Assembly: GCA_947624435.1 (NCBI GenBank)
Contig: CANQKE010000024.1
Coordinates: forward strand, 1 to 40,089
Direction: 5' to 3'
Length of the DNA stretch: 40,089 nt
From: an uncultured Ruminiclostridium sp.
GTDB taxonomy: Bacteria; Bacillota; Clostridia; Oscillospirales; Ruminococcaceae
Shown: piece after piece, positions 1 to 9,100 of the stretch
Numbering within the stretch: position 1 is the first letter of the stretch
Layout of the letters: each line of letters starts with the position of its first letter
Notes under the pieces: model-generated
What the model saw: the letters and a program-made list of their open reading frames with translations, nothing else
Databases searched by the model: none
Told to the model about the DNA's origin: nothing
Position numbers and translations under genes: made by a program

Positions 1-77
1 TCCGACCATAGGTCGGACACTTTCGCTATGCGAAAGAAATTCGCGTAAGCGAATTTGCTGTTGAGGTTATTATACCA
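1..77. repeat. 77-bp direct repeat, copy A (hairpin triplet plus arm)
   Basis: Identical over 77 bases to 162-238. It holds three back-to-back perfect hairpins: TCCGACC-ATA-GGTCGGA (1-17), CTTTCGC-TAT-GCGAAAG (20-36) and AAATTCGC-GTAA-GCGAATTT (37-56). These are followed by an arm beginning GTTGAG at 60. The left end may be cut by the window edge. There is no coding potential. Family unknown to me; it resembles a REP/MITE-like non-coding repeat. Confidence 0.85.
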
Positions 78-160
78 TAAATTGCGGCTGACTTGTCAGA
101 CGCGGACGGCATAAGCCGTCGTTCGCAACGCGAACAAATTTATGATACAATGTTCTCAAC
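60..160. repeat. Inverted arms enclosing two further hairpins
   Basis: The 24-nt arm at 60-83 matches the reverse complement of 137-160 at 19 of 24 positions, so the two can pair. Between them lie two more perfect hairpins, GACGGC-ATAA-GCCGTC (105-120) and GTTCGC-AAC-GCGAAC (121-135). The CTCAAC end of the right arm (155-160) can instead pair with GTTGAG at 221-226, giving two alternative large folds. Confidence 0.7.
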
Positions 161-161
161 G

Positions 162-238
162 TCCGACCATAGGTCGGACACTTTCGCTATGCGAAAGAAA
201 TTCGCGTAAGCGAATTTGCTGTTGAGGTTATTATACCA
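162..238. repeat. 77-bp direct repeat, copy B (hairpin triplet plus arm)
   Basis: Second copy of the repeat at 1-77. The hairpins are GTCCGACC-ATA-GGTCGGAC (161-179, 8-bp stem), CTTTCGC-TAT-GCGAAAG (181-197) and AAATTCGC-GTAA-GCGAATTT (198-217). It sits about 85 bases upstream of the promoter at 322. Bases 239-321 hold nothing recognisable except a 6-bp inverted pair, AAGTGC (274-279) and GCACTT (318-323), the latter touching the -35 box. Confidence 0.85.
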
Positions 239-321
239 CTCGATATTTTGCTTGTCAAGGAGAAAGGGACGAAAAGTGCACAACCAAAAGATGAATTTTC
301 AGGAAATATTTACTTTCGCAC

Positions 322-350
322 TTGAAAGTCGGCCGCGTATGTGATATACT
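322..350 (+). promoter_or_regulatory. Sigma-70-type promoter of the glycosidase gene
   Basis: TTGAAA (322-327), a 17-base spacer, then TATACT (345-350). The -35 box coincides with an in-frame TTG codon that would extend the downstream gene, which argues against that upstream start. The presumed leader contains a small hairpin, CCTGCC-AAAC-GGCAGG (376-391). Confidence 0.75.
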
Positions 351-414
351 TAAAACAATAATTACGGTGTTATTTCCTGCCAAACGGCAGGACGTTTACA
401 GAAAGGACAAGAAT

Positions 415-1863
415 ATGCAAAATATCTACAAGATCCACATGGGCGCGGCAAACTGCCCGGTAGACCTCGGCGACGGCAGCGAGAGGGGCGAGTACGTCAA
501 TCAGGACTACATAATCAACAAGCTCGGCAGACCTCACCGCGCGGTCAATCTGATGTATTGCTATTACCCAAAGGACGAAACTTGGCCGGTGCGCGCAAGG
601 TACGCCTTTGCCGACAGGGAGATAGCTTTCCAGTGGGATTATCCCTACGACGATTATTTTCCGTATATGGGAGGTATCGGCGGCAGCACCGACGGCGAGC
701 CGTTTACCTGCATGCAGGACGTAAGGCGGCACGGACAGGACGTCATACTTACGCTGACCGTTGATCCCACACTGCCGGATGAATATCTCGTGAAGATAGC
801 GCAGGAGCTTAAGCCTTACGGACGTATCCAGGTAAGGATAAATCACGAGGCTACCGGTGATTGGTTCTCCTTTACAAAAAGGGCAAGCTACGCGGATATT
901 GCACAGTTCTTTATCCGTTTCCATAATATAATAAAGAAAGAAGCTCCCAACGTCAGCACTATCCTTTGCATAGGAGGAGTTGAGCATCCCGAAAAGGGCG
1001 GCGTTATCGAGATGGAGGAGGAGTTCGCTCCGGCGGTAAAGGTCGCTGATATCTGGTCGGTGGACAAGTACATGGCACTGCACTGGGGCTGGCCGTTCGA
1101 CGTTGCCGAGGTGGGAGGAAACTCTTTCAGCCGCAGCAAGGTGGAAACTACCTATCAGCTCACTAAGCTGTCCGAAAAGCGTTATAAAGAGATATGCGGC
1201 GGCGTTAAAAAGCCGATGGTAATGAGTGAATTCAATGCCGACGGCGACGTTACCGGACCTTACGACCAGGCGCAGATGGTAAAGGATTTTGTAAAGCTGC
1301 TCAAAGAGGACAAGGATCAGGGCTGGTTCAACGGCTTTACCTTCTACCAGTTCCGCGACAGAGGCAGATTGGGACTTGAGATAGAGGACCCGAACAATCC
1401 CGACTGCGGTATAGAGCAGCCGGTACTTAGCGCATATAAAGAGATAATCCACGACGAATATTTTAAGCCTAAGACCGAGCGCATCGGCGACGCGGTTTTC
1501 CCGATAAAATTGCGCTGGGGCGGCAGCGAGGACGCGGAGGGCATAGAGATACCGCTTGAATTTGAGAAAGCTCCGGTGTTCTGCGAGGTGACCTTTGACG
1601 GCGAGGACGAAAACTTAAATCTCATGATGGAGATAAACGGCAAGTGGTTTTACAAATCGCCGCAGGCAAAGACGATAGATCTCATGCCCGCCTTTTTTGA
1701 AAAGCCGCTGGACGGCGCAAAGGAGCTTACGCTGAGGATATTCGCACCTCCCGCAAGCGGAATGAACGATCCCGCCGACGGAGAGGACTGGCTTACAAAT
1801 TCCTATACCACCATTCATAAGCTGCCGAATATCAGGATAAGATTTGCGCCGATAGTGGAATAA
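415..1863 (+). CDS. Putative GH-A clan (GH26-like) glycoside hydrolase
   Basis: A 482-residue soluble protein with no signal peptide or membrane segment, so probably cytoplasmic. The sequence reads as a TIM-barrel glycosidase: RINHEATGDW places a candidate acid/base glutamate at E145, and MVMSEFNADG places a candidate nucleophile at E272. That order and spacing fits clan GH-A and recalls beta-mannanase family GH26. The last ~110 residues look like a separate beta-rich domain. The start is ATG 415, with GAAAGGA at 401-407. An in-frame TTG at 322 would add 31 residues but lies in the promoter -35 box and is rejected. Substrate is unknown. Family-level assignment is inferred from motifs only; it could be an uncharacterised GH-A relative. 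Confidence 0.55.
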   Translation: MQNIYKIHMGAANCPVDLGDGSERGEYVNQDYIINKLGRPHRAVNLMYCYYPKDETWPVRARYAFADREIAFQWDYPYDDYFPYMGGIGGSTDGEPFTCMQDVRRHGQDVILTLTVDPTLPDEYLVKIAQELKPYGRIQVRINHEATGDWFSFTKRASYADIAQFFIRFHNIIKKEAPNVSTILCIGGVEHPEKGGVIEMEEEFAPAVKVADIWSVDKYMALHWGWPFDVAEVGGNSFSRSKVETTYQLTKLSEKRYKEICGGVKKPMVMSEFNADGDVTGPYDQAQMVKDFVKLLKEDKDQGWFNGFTFYQFRDRGRLGLEIEDPNNPDCGIEQPVLSAYKEIIHDEYFKPKTERIGDAVFPIKLRWGGSEDAEGIEIPLEFEKAPVFCEVTFDGEDENLNLMMEINGKWFYKSPQAKTIDLMPAFFEKPLDGAKELTLRIFAPPASGMNDPADGEDWLTNSYTTIHKLPNIRIRFAPIVE

Positions 1864-1870
1864 CGTTGAT

Positions 1871-1904
1871 AAAACAGCCTCCGATCCAAGGGGCTGTTTT
1901 AGGT
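1871..1904 (+). terminator. Hairpin after the glycosidase gene
   Basis: AAAACAGCC (1871-1879) pairs with GGCTGTTTT (1892-1900), a 9-bp stem with a 12-nt loop. The 3' arm itself supplies the T-run. It lies between two same-strand genes only 58 bases apart, so it may terminate, attenuate or be read through into the DinB-like gene. Confidence 0.55.
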
Positions 1905-1921
1905 TTTGTAAGGAGAATAGT

Positions 1922-2422
1922 ATGGGGAAAATTTTAGAAATGATAAAAAAGCAGACGGACGCTAATTTTGTAAACCTTATCACCGCCGTAAAGACCTATG
2001 ACAGGACGGCTTTGGTATGCGGCGTACCGGCATGGAGATACGTCTATCATACCGTCCATTCGGCGGATAAGTGGTTTTTTAATCCGTATATTTATGATGA
2101 GCCGGAGCAGTACGAAACCGGCATGGATGACCCCGACGCTCCGTGCGGCATGGAATTAAGCGACGGACAGCTTTTGGAATATATAGAAAAAGTGCGCCGC
2201 AAGACCGCGGACTACCTCGATTCGCTTACCGATGAGCAGCTTTCGGAATATCCGCCTAAGTGCGACATGACGCGTTTAGAGCTTGTTCTTATGCAGTTTA
2301 GGCACATATCTTTTCACACCGGATTGCTGAACGGTCAGACCGTCGAAAGGACAGGCCGATTCCCGTTATATGTATCGCCGTATTCTATAGACCGGCTTGA
2401 TAACGGACTTTATGATGAATAG
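1922..2422 (+). CDS. DinB-like superfamily protein
   Basis: A 166-residue protein resembling the DinB/YfiT-like four-helix-bundle family. The likely metal ligands are H46 in the YHTVHSADKWF segment and H128/H132 in FRHISFHTG. These proteins bind a divalent metal, and several act as thiol-dependent transferases, but many have no known substrate. The start ATG 1922 follows AGGAGAA at 1911-1917. It lies 58 bases after the glycosidase gene with a hairpin between, so co-transcription is possible but not certain. Function beyond the fold is unknown. Confidence 0.65.
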   Translation: MGKILEMIKKQTDANFVNLITAVKTYDRTALVCGVPAWRYVYHTVHSADKWFFNPYIYDEPEQYETGMDDPDAPCGMELSDGQLLEYIEKVRRKTADYLDSLTDEQLSEYPPKCDMTRLELVLMQFRHISFHTGLLNGQTVERTGRFPLYVSPYSIDRLDNGLYDE

Positions 2423-2611
2423 ATCAACATGAAACGGCGGCCGAGTATTAAAAAGCGCATAAAAGAATGTAAGAGAAAACAGCAGAAAACGCTTGATATT
2501 TCATATCGCCGATTTTTTTGAAATGATAATCAAGAAAACAAGAGAAAGAGAGAAAAACGCAGAGAAATAACGAGAAATACAGCTATATTTGAAAATCGTC
2601 CCAAAAAACTA
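2423..2611. other. Intergenic spacer, purine-rich
   Basis: No gene is visible. Bases about 2529-2580 are strongly A/G-rich on the + strand. A weak hairpin, GATAT-TTC-ATATC (about 2496-2508), is followed by GCCGATTTTTTT and could be a poor terminator for the upstream gene. Nothing else is recognisable. Confidence 0.4.
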
Positions 2612-2640
2612 TTGACAAGAAAGAACGCTTTGTGTATAAT
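2612..2640 (+). promoter_or_regulatory. Promoter of the rplM-rpsI operon
   Basis: Consensus TTGACA (2612-2617), 17-base spacer, TATAAT (2635-2640), with TGTG just before the -10 (extended -10 character). This is one of the strongest-looking promoters in the window, as expected for ribosomal protein genes. Confidence 0.92.
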
Positions 2641-2654
2641 ATAGAAGTTCGCTG

Positions 2655-2697
2655 AAAACGGCAGGGGGTAGGCATGCGTATGCCTAACCTGCGTTTT
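2655..2697 (+). promoter_or_regulatory. Structured leader hairpin upstream of rplM (L13-leader-like)
   Basis: The leader folds into one long hairpin. AAAACG plus CAGG on the left pairs with CCTG plus CGTTTT on the right, with a bulged G. An inner stem TAGGCAT/ATGCCTA is capped by GCGT. Low-GC Gram-positive rplM-rpsI operons are known to carry an L13 leader for autogenous control. Position and shape fit that role, but I cannot confirm a match to the known RNA family. An ATG inside the hairpin (2674) is in frame with rplM but is not a credible start. Confidence 0.5.
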
Positions 2698-2727
2698 GAT
2701 AACAAAAACAAGAAAGGAAAAAGAAAA

Positions 2728-3156
2728 ATGTCAACTTACATGCCTAATCCACAGACAGTAGAGCGCAAGTGGTACATTCTTGACGCGGCAGGCAAGCCGC
2801 TCGGACGTGTTGCCGCAAAGGCCGCTCATATTCTCAGAGGAAAGCACAAGCCCACATTTGCTCCGCATTGTGACTGCGGCGATCATGTAATAATCATCAA
2901 CTGCTCTAAGGCAGTCCTCACCGGCAAGAAGCTGGATAAGAAGTATTACAGATGGCACACCGGCTACATCGGACATCTTAAAGAAGTACAGTACAGAAAG
3001 CTGATGGCTGAACAGCCCGAAAAGGCTATGAAGCTCGCTGTAGAGGGAATGCTTCCCGACAACACCATCGGACGCAAGGCAGCTACCAGAATGCGTCTTT
3101 ATGCAGGCCCTGAGCACAAGAATGCCGCTCAGAAGCCGGAAGAATACACACTTTAA
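2728..3156 (+). CDS. rplM: 50S ribosomal protein L13
   Basis: A 142-residue protein, the normal length for L13. It contains the family's conserved WYILDAAGKPLGRVAA start, the HVIIINCSKAVLTGKKLDKK stretch, the YRWHTGYIGHLKEV segment and the late VEGMLP..GR region. L13 is an early-assembly protein of the large ribosomal subunit that binds 23S rRNA. The start is ATG 2728, with GAAAGGA at 2712-2718. The longer in-frame form from 2674 would begin inside the leader hairpin and has no ribosome binding site. It forms a two-gene operon with rpsI, 12 bases downstream. Confidence 0.97.
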   Translation: MSTYMPNPQTVERKWYILDAAGKPLGRVAAKAAHILRGKHKPTFAPHCDCGDHVIIINCSKAVLTGKKLDKKYYRWHTGYIGHLKEVQYRKLMAEQPEKAMKLAVEGMLPDNTIGRKAATRMRLYAGPEHKNAAQKPEEYTL

Positions 3157-3168
3157 GGAGGGATAAAA

Positions 3169-3567
3169 ATGTACGAATCAAAGCCTTATTACTACGGAAC
3201 CGGCAGAAGAAAACATTCTGTCGCAAGAGTACGTGTTTATCCCGGCAGCGGAAGTATCACGATAAACGGCCGTGACATAGACGACTATTTCGGCCTTGAT
3301 ACTCTTAAGCTGATAGCACGTCAGCCTCTGGCTCTTACCGGGACTATGGATAAATTTGATATAATCTGCACAGTTGCAGGCGGCGGCGTTACCGGTCAGG
3401 CGGGCGCTATCCGTCACGGACTGTCCAGAGCGCTGCTCCAGTACAGCGACGAGCTTCGTCCGGTGCTGAAGAAAGCGGGCTTCCTTACCCGCGATCCGAG
3501 AATGAAGGAAAGAAAGAAGTACGGTCTGAAAGCAGCACGCCGTGCGCCGCAGTTCTCAAAGCGTTAA
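3169..3567 (+). CDS. rpsI: 30S ribosomal protein S9
   Basis: A 132-residue protein with the S9 hallmarks: the [19 protein letters not shown] start, the [19 protein letters not shown] core, and the basic tail ending in QFSKR, whose last residues reach the P-site tRNA. AAGGAGGG at 3155-3162 precedes ATG 3169. It is co-transcribed with rplM, the usual bacterial arrangement, and is followed by a hairpin terminator. Confidence 0.97.
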   Translation: MYESKPYYYGTGRRKHSVARVRVYPGSGSITINGRDIDDYFGLDTLKLIARQPLALTGTMDKFDIICTVAGGGVTGQAGAIRHGLSRALLQYSDELRPVLKKAGFLTRDPRMKERKKYGLKAARRAPQFSKR

Positions 3568-3604
3568 GGTATTATTTCAAAACATCTTACAAATATTGTA
3601 TACA

Positions 3605-3643
3605 AACCTCTCTATCGGGATACCGTCAGGGAGGTTCTCTTTA
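3605..3643 (+). terminator. Terminator of the rplM-rpsI operon
   Basis: AACCTCTC (3605-3612) pairs with GGGAGGTT (3629-3636) including one G-U pair. A small CGG-GATA-CCG hairpin lies within the loop, and CTCTTTA follows. The T-tract is interrupted, so efficiency is uncertain. Confidence 0.6.
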
Positions 3644-3667
3644 TGCCATCGTGGGATTTTATCTTTC

Positions 3668-3696
3668 TTGACATATAAGGGCGTTTTTGCTATAAT
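3668..3696 (+). promoter_or_regulatory. Promoter of the DUF1275-MATE pair
   Basis: TTGACA (3668-3673), 17-base spacer, TATAAT (3691-3696): a perfect consensus. It lies immediately after the ribosomal operon terminator and 43 bases before the TTG start of the DUF1275 gene. Confidence 0.9.
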
Positions 3697-3739
3697 TTAT
3701 ATATGAAGAAAATACAGCGTGAGAGGGGGCGCGCTATAA

Positions 3740-4420
3740 TTGGCAGAGAAATTCCAACCGTCTGAATCCTTTCGTGTAACTGCGCTTTTGGCGGTCACGG
3801 GAGGCTTTCTTGACGCTTACAGCTATATTGCGCGCGGCGGAGTGTTTGCAAATGCCGCGACCGGAAATATTGTCCTGCTCGCGCTGAATCTGTCACAGGG
3901 CAATTTTCAAAGGATGCTGTACTATCTTTTTCCGATAGCGGCATACTCCGCCGGTATAATTTCGGCGGAATTGATAAGGCGGCGTTTTAGCGGCAGCGAT
4001 ATGCATATCCTCCATTGGAGGCAGCTTGTGGTAGCGGCGGAGGCGGCTATAGTCTGCGCCGTGGGATTTATCCCGCAGGGCGACGCGGATTTTCTGGCGG
4101 TGATAGCTATATCCTATATTTGCTCTATGCAGGTGGAGAGCTTCCGTAAGGTGCAGGGAAATCCGTTTGCAAGCACTATGTGTACGGGAAATCTGCGAAG
4201 CGCCAGCGAAAACCTCTACAAACGCGTTTTCACCGGAGACAAACAGGCGGGGCATAAAGCGCTTATCTATCTCGGAATAATATCCTCGTTCATGCTCGGC
4301 GCAATGCTGGGAGGAGCGGCGGCTATATACCTTAAAGAAAAGGCGTGCCTTGCTTGTACGATATTTTTGCTCGCGGCAACGGTTTTCATGCTGAAAAAGC
4401 CGGAAAACGCCGACGGTTGA
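3740..4420 (+). CDS. DUF1275 (YoaK family) membrane protein
   Basis: A 226-residue protein with about six hydrophobic segments. The family signature is clear near the N-terminus: GGFLDAYSYIARGGVFANAA followed directly by TGNIV. The central MQVESFRKVQGNPFASTMCTG and GNLRSA region is also typical. The biochemical role of DUF1275 proteins is not established. The gene appears to start with TTG at 3740, behind AGGGGG (3724-3729); no in-frame ATG lies near enough to keep the conserved N-terminus. It is 33 bases upstream of the MATE gene with no terminator between, so the two probably form an operon. Confidence 0.85.
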   Translation: MAEKFQPSESFRVTALLAVTGGFLDAYSYIARGGVFANAATGNIVLLALNLSQGNFQRMLYYLFPIAAYSAGIISAELIRRRFSGSDMHILHWRQLVVAAEAAIVCAVGFIPQGDADFLAVIAISYICSMQVESFRKVQGNPFASTMCTGNLRSASENLYKRVFTGDKQAGHKALIYLGIISSFMLGAMLGGAAAIYLKEKACLACTIFLLAATVFMLKKPENADG

Positions 4421-4453
4421 TTTTACAGTTCAAAGGAAAAGGGATGAAAGATA

Positions 4454-5800
4454 ATGAAGCAGACGGATATGCTTCACGGACCGCTGCTTAAAAAGATGAT
4501 AATGTTTGCGCTGCCGCTGGCGCTGAGCAGTATACTTCAGCAGCTTTTCAACTCCGCGGATATCGCGGTGGTGGGATTTGCCGGAAGCGAGGCACAAGCG
4601 GCGGTAGGCGGCAACAATTCGGTGGTCAGCCTGCTGATAAACCTGTTTGTCGGGATATCGGTCGGGGCAAACGTGGTTTTATCCAATTACATAGGTCAAA
4701 ACAGAAAGCAGGACGTGCGCGAGGCGGTACATACCGTTGTAGTTTTGTCTGTGGTAAGCGGATTTGCGATACTGCTGCTGGGTCAGTTTATCGCACCGCC
4801 ATTGCTCAGATTGATGGACACACCGGAGAACGTCATCGATCTTGCGGTGTTGTACCTACGTATATATTTTGCGGGTATGCCGTTCATAATGTTTTATAAT
4901 TTCGGCTCGGCGATACTCCGCAGTATAGGAGATACCGCCAAGCCTGTCTACTGCATGATGGTGTCCGGTGTGCTTAATATCGGGCTTAATCTGCTGTTGG
5001 TGCTGGTATTTAATATGGGTGTTGCCGGGGTCGGTATAGCCACCCTCGTTTCCAATGCGGTAAGCGCGGCGATAATGCTGGTGTTCCTGCTTCGAGCCGA
5101 CGAGCTCATCCGCCTTGACTGGCACATGCTCGGGATAAAGAAAAAGCACCTGCTTAAGGTCATAAAGATAGGTATACCCGCGGGAATACAGGGCATGGTG
5201 TTCTCTTTGTCAAATGTCACGATACAGGCGCAGATAAACAGCTTCGGTTCGGACGCCGTCGCGGGCAGCGCCGACGCCGTGAATTTTGAGTTTTTCACCT
5301 ATTTTATTACCAGCGCGATGAGCCAGACCGTCGTTACCTTCACCGGACAGAATTTCGGCGCGGGACTGCATGACCGCTGCAAAAAGATATTCCGGCTCGG
5401 AGTATTGATAGGTCTTGTCGGCACCGGTATCATGAGTATTTCGTTTGTACTGTTCAGAGAAACCATGATACATTTCTTTACCGCGGATCCCGATGTGATA
5501 CATTTCGCGCTGATACGCATGCTCCATGTGGAATTGTTCACGATGCTGCCGATAACTTACGAGGTCTCTGCGGGCGCTATGCGCGGTATGGGTTATTCCA
5601 TGCTGCCGGCGATACTGACTATAATCGGTACCTGCGCGCTGAGATTCGGGTGGGTGTACGCCATATTCCCGTTGAATAACAGCTTTGAGCTGCTTATGGA
5701 CGTATATCCCGTGACCTGGCTGATGACTGGCGCGGCAGTCATTATATCGTATTTTATAGTAAGGCGGCGAGCTTTCAAAAAGTTCGGAAACGCCGCTTGA
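4454..5800 (+). CDS. MATE family efflux transporter
   Basis: A 448-residue polytopic membrane protein, typical MATE length with about twelve segments. The N-terminus (DMLHGPLLKKMIMFALPLAL, then QQLFNSADIAVVGFAG) and the mid-protein SAILRSIGDTAKP, with GAMRGMGYS in the C-terminal half, are standard MATE motifs. It is expected to export organic cations or other small molecules using a Na+ or H+ gradient; the substrate cannot be inferred. The purine-rich AAAGGAAAAGGG before ATG 4454 serves as ribosome binding site. Second gene of a pair with the DUF1275 protein. A second MATE, only distantly similar, lies at 21957-23330. Confidence 0.93.
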   Translation: MKQTDMLHGPLLKKMIMFALPLALSSILQQLFNSADIAVVGFAGSEAQAAVGGNNSVVSLLINLFVGISVGANVVLSNYIGQNRKQDVREAVHTVVVLSVVSGFAILLLGQFIAPPLLRLMDTPENVIDLAVLYLRIYFAGMPFIMFYNFGSAILRSIGDTAKPVYCMMVSGVLNIGLNLLLVLVFNMGVAGVGIATLVSNAVSAAIMLVFLLRADELIRLDWHMLGIKKKHLLKVIKIGIPAGIQGMVFSLSNVTIQAQINSFGSDAVAGSADAVNFEFFTYFITSAMSQTVVTFTGQNFGAGLHDRCKKIFRLGVLIGLVGTGIMSISFVLFRETMIHFFTADPDVIHFALIRMLHVELFTMLPITYEVSAGAMRGMGYSMLPAILTIIGTCALRFGWVYAIFPLNNSFELLMDVYPVTWLMTGAAVIISYFIVRRRAFKKFGNAA

Positions 5801-5825
5801 AAATTCAAGGACTAAATTAGCTTAA

Positions 5826-5861
5826 AACGCCCTGATTTATAAGCGGGGCGTTCCTTTATTT
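5826..5861 (+). terminator. Terminator after the MATE gene
   Basis: AACGCCC (5826-5832) pairs with GGGCGTT (5846-5852), followed by the T-rich CCTTTATTT. Between here and the next promoter (5862-5988) the DNA is AT-rich, with one further weak stem, GCACT (5903-5907)/AGTGC (5915-5919), followed by ATTTTTATAT. No gene is seen there. Confidence 0.75.
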
Positions 5862-5988
5862 GACAAATCATCAATAAAATGCTTCCGGAAAAACAGTATT
5901 TTGCACTATTTTTCAGTGCTATTTTTATATAAATCTCCGAAAAGAACCGACTAAAATAATTTTTTACTACAAAACAAGACATCGACGT

Positions 5989-6017
5989 TTGACATTTAAT
6001 TTTGGTTGTGTTAAAAT
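5989..6017 (+). promoter_or_regulatory. Promoter of the giant adhesin gene
   Basis: TTGACA (5989-5994), 17-base spacer, TAAAAT (6012-6017). The start codon lies 84 bases downstream, preceded by a strong ribosome binding site GGGAGGAA at 6086-6093. Confidence 0.78.
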
Positions 6018-6100
6018 ATTACTTATAAATTGGCTCAGTTTATCTGTCAGGATAATATACATCATTTGTATTAATTTTTCTCATTGGGAGGAACAAAACT

Positions 6101-9100
6101 ATGAAAAAACGTGTTATTGCTCTTATCACATCGTTTGTACTGGTATTGCAGAGCATACTGCCTACCGGTCTTACGGCGCTGCTGCCGGGATTGTTCGCAG
6201 GGGCGGCGTCGTACACCGGCACGGACTCCAACTGCGTCAGCAGCGTTGAAGTGCAGGTGCAGGGCAATGAAGGCACCGGCGCGGTGGACGTTGATATCAA
6301 TGTGAATGTCACTCCCGCTAACGGCGCGATAACAAATACGGTTATCGGCAAGGATAGCACCGGCAAAGACGTGACTGTGGAGGAACTGCGCAGTCAGGTC
6401 AAGCAAATATACGAACAAAGTCATGGTGAAGGTTCGTTCCCGAATAATAAGGATATGCTTACTCCAGGTGCTTTTGGGGAATTGAAGGGTATTGTTGACA
6501 GTCTTATTGGACAATATGGTTGGAACGACGTTCCGGAGGTAAGCACCAAGCTTCGTGTCAGAAAATCCGTTAGCGAGCACGCCGGCGATAAAGAGGTTTC
6601 GGAAAAGACTGTCGGCGATATAGTAATTCCCGATAATCTTCGCAACGGAACAATAGAGTTTTTTGACGAAAAAAACAACGCGAAATACGAAGCCGGAGAA
6701 TGGCATATTAAAGAGGACGGCGATTATTACGAAATAGAAGTAAAACTGAAAAAGGACGTGCTTTTCTGGGAGCAGGATCCTTTCGGTTTTACTATCGAAA
6801 CCAAGATAAATAATGACGGCGAGGACGATATTGACTGGAACGTCGACGTAAAAGACGGCGACGTTGAGGCGGAAATAGTTATCGACGCGAAGCGTCCGTC
6901 CAAGGCTGACGATTATTCGTTAAAAAAGGATGTCGGTACGTCGGATTCTCCTTTCGGCATGACTTTTACCGCTACGGTCACCGCTAACGGAGATAACACT
7001 CTTAAAGGCGGCAAGTTCTCGGATTCCTCCATAATTAAAAATGACTGGGAAGGCTATGATGCGGCTACGCTTTATTCCGTAACTGTAAAATATGAGGACG
7101 GAACTACAAAGGAGTTCACCAAAGATGAACTTAACGCTTTGATCGACGAAGACGGCAACTTTATTTATGAATTTACAGAAGAAAGCAAAAAGGCCTATAT
7201 AATTCTTGAATACTCCGCTACCGATGATTACATGAAAGAAAAGTATAAGTCCATTAATGATTCAAAGGACGGACAGGGAGGTAGCGCAGGCTCCAACGGA
7301 TACTCTAATATCGCACACTTTACACCGTCCGATCCGGACAGTTCTCCTAAGGATGATACGGCTTATGCCAACATGGGCAGCGTGCAGCTGGTAGACAAGT
7401 CCGGTGCGCCGTCACAGGGCGATTCTCAGAAGATCGAATGGACTGTGACTATAGATGCTGATAACTTCAATTATGAAAATCCCTATTTCTTAGATTATTT
7501 CCAAAGCGAGAATCAGGAACTCGAAGCAGGCGCCACCGTTACCGTAAACGGCCAGAGTTTTACTCTCGGCACAACTGTAAAGGCTGAAAGCGTTGAAGCT
7601 ATGACTGCAGCGCAGGCAAAGTCACTTCTCGGAGATCAAAAAGCTGTATTAGTCGAAACCTCCGACGGTAAAAAAGGCTTCCTGCTCGATCTCACCGGAG
7701 TTAAGCAGGGTGAGAAAATTGTAATAAGGTACAGCACGGATGCGGCTCAGTTTGATGAGGACGGCAACGCTGTTGCAGATAATGACGGCGAGTTGCTGAC
7801 TGATAAGATAACCGCTGAAACTCCCGACGGCAAGAAGCACGAAAATGATACTATAAAAGGTATAACCGACCACGAAAAGGTAACTACCAAGACCAACCCG
7901 ATAGAAAAGACCAAAAAAGGTTTTGATCCTGCCAGCGGTTTGTTTACCTGGAACTTTACCTTTGATGATATTTCCAAGAAATATGATTATGCGATAATAA
8001 AGGATACTCCTGATGGATCGCAGATCTTCCCTGAGTTTTATACAGCGGACGGAAATACGATAACTCTTTCGGCAATCAGCAACAAAACAGGTGAGGCTTC
8101 TGCCGATAACAACATCACGCTTGCTTATAAAGGCAGCACCGTACCGGACAAGGATTCTATTACTGCCGATTCACAGGGTTATTATGTTTCTGAGGACGGA
8201 AAGCAGCTTACTATAGTGCTGTATAATGTCACCGGTGAATATAAGTATACTTTCCAACTTAAGACCAAGCTTTCCGGCGGCGATTTTCTCGATGATAATT
8301 ATAATATCGACGAGCATTATACAGACCAGGAATGGGATCACCGTACTTGGTATCCCAACTCGGGAACAAATTATCTCAGCGGAAAAGTACATAATGATGT
8401 TTTGGTAGAAACCGATACCGGTGAGTTCTTTGGTTATGCCGAGGATAGCGCATCGGCTGCTCGTTTGTGGAAGAATATCAATAATAATGATTACGGTTAT
8501 GTAGGCACGGCTGATTTTGTTACAAACGCCAAGAAATATAACGGAACATTCAATTATGAGATAATCGTTAATCCTTATTGCTTTGATATAGATGTCGAGT
8601 CTTTTAATGACGTTCTGCCGGTAGGTACATCTTTATTAAGCGTTGACGATGTTGTGGTACATGATATTTCTTATTCCGACAACAGCAGCATTAAAACCTA
8701 TTCCGGCGACGATATAAGTTCTGTGCTCAACTGGACGACGACAGAGGGTACTGCTGCATACAACGGTAGCACAAAACTGTACAGCGCCGACAAGATAAAC
8801 TTTACCTTTACCGAAGAAAACCCGATAAGCAAATGCTATATTATTCATCTTACCGTTAAGGTTGACGATGACTTTGCATCCGATTATCTGGGCGACAGCG
8901 ATAAACCCGAGGTACAGTTTAAGAATCATACCACTCTGACCGGTGAGATAAACGGAGAGAAATTTACCGATACTCAGGCGGCAAACGGTATAGTTCAGTA
9001 CGATGACGTTACCAAGGAAGGTCAGGTAGATGGTACCGCCAACGCCATAAAGTGGGTAGTAGAATTCAATCCCGCCGGAAAAGATATGGGCGGCATGACT

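Noticed and set aside
1-238. CRISPR array
   Set aside because: Only two 77-bp copies, each full of internal hairpins, separated by a structured 84-bp segment; no short repeat/unique spacer pattern and no cas genes.
370-1452. 360-codon open frame on the minus strand opposite the glycosidase gene
   Set aside because: It is the shadow of the real + strand gene, which has motifs, promoter and ribosome binding site; the minus-strand product resembles no family and has no start signals.
2674-2727. N-terminal extension of L13 starting at ATG 2674
   Set aside because: That ATG sits inside the leader hairpin without a ribosome binding site; the protein from 2728 has the normal L13 start.
3703-3765. 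Short frame starting ATG 3703 just after the DUF1275 promoter
   Set aside because: About 20 codons, begins at the predicted transcription start without a ribosome binding site, product not conserved to my knowledge.
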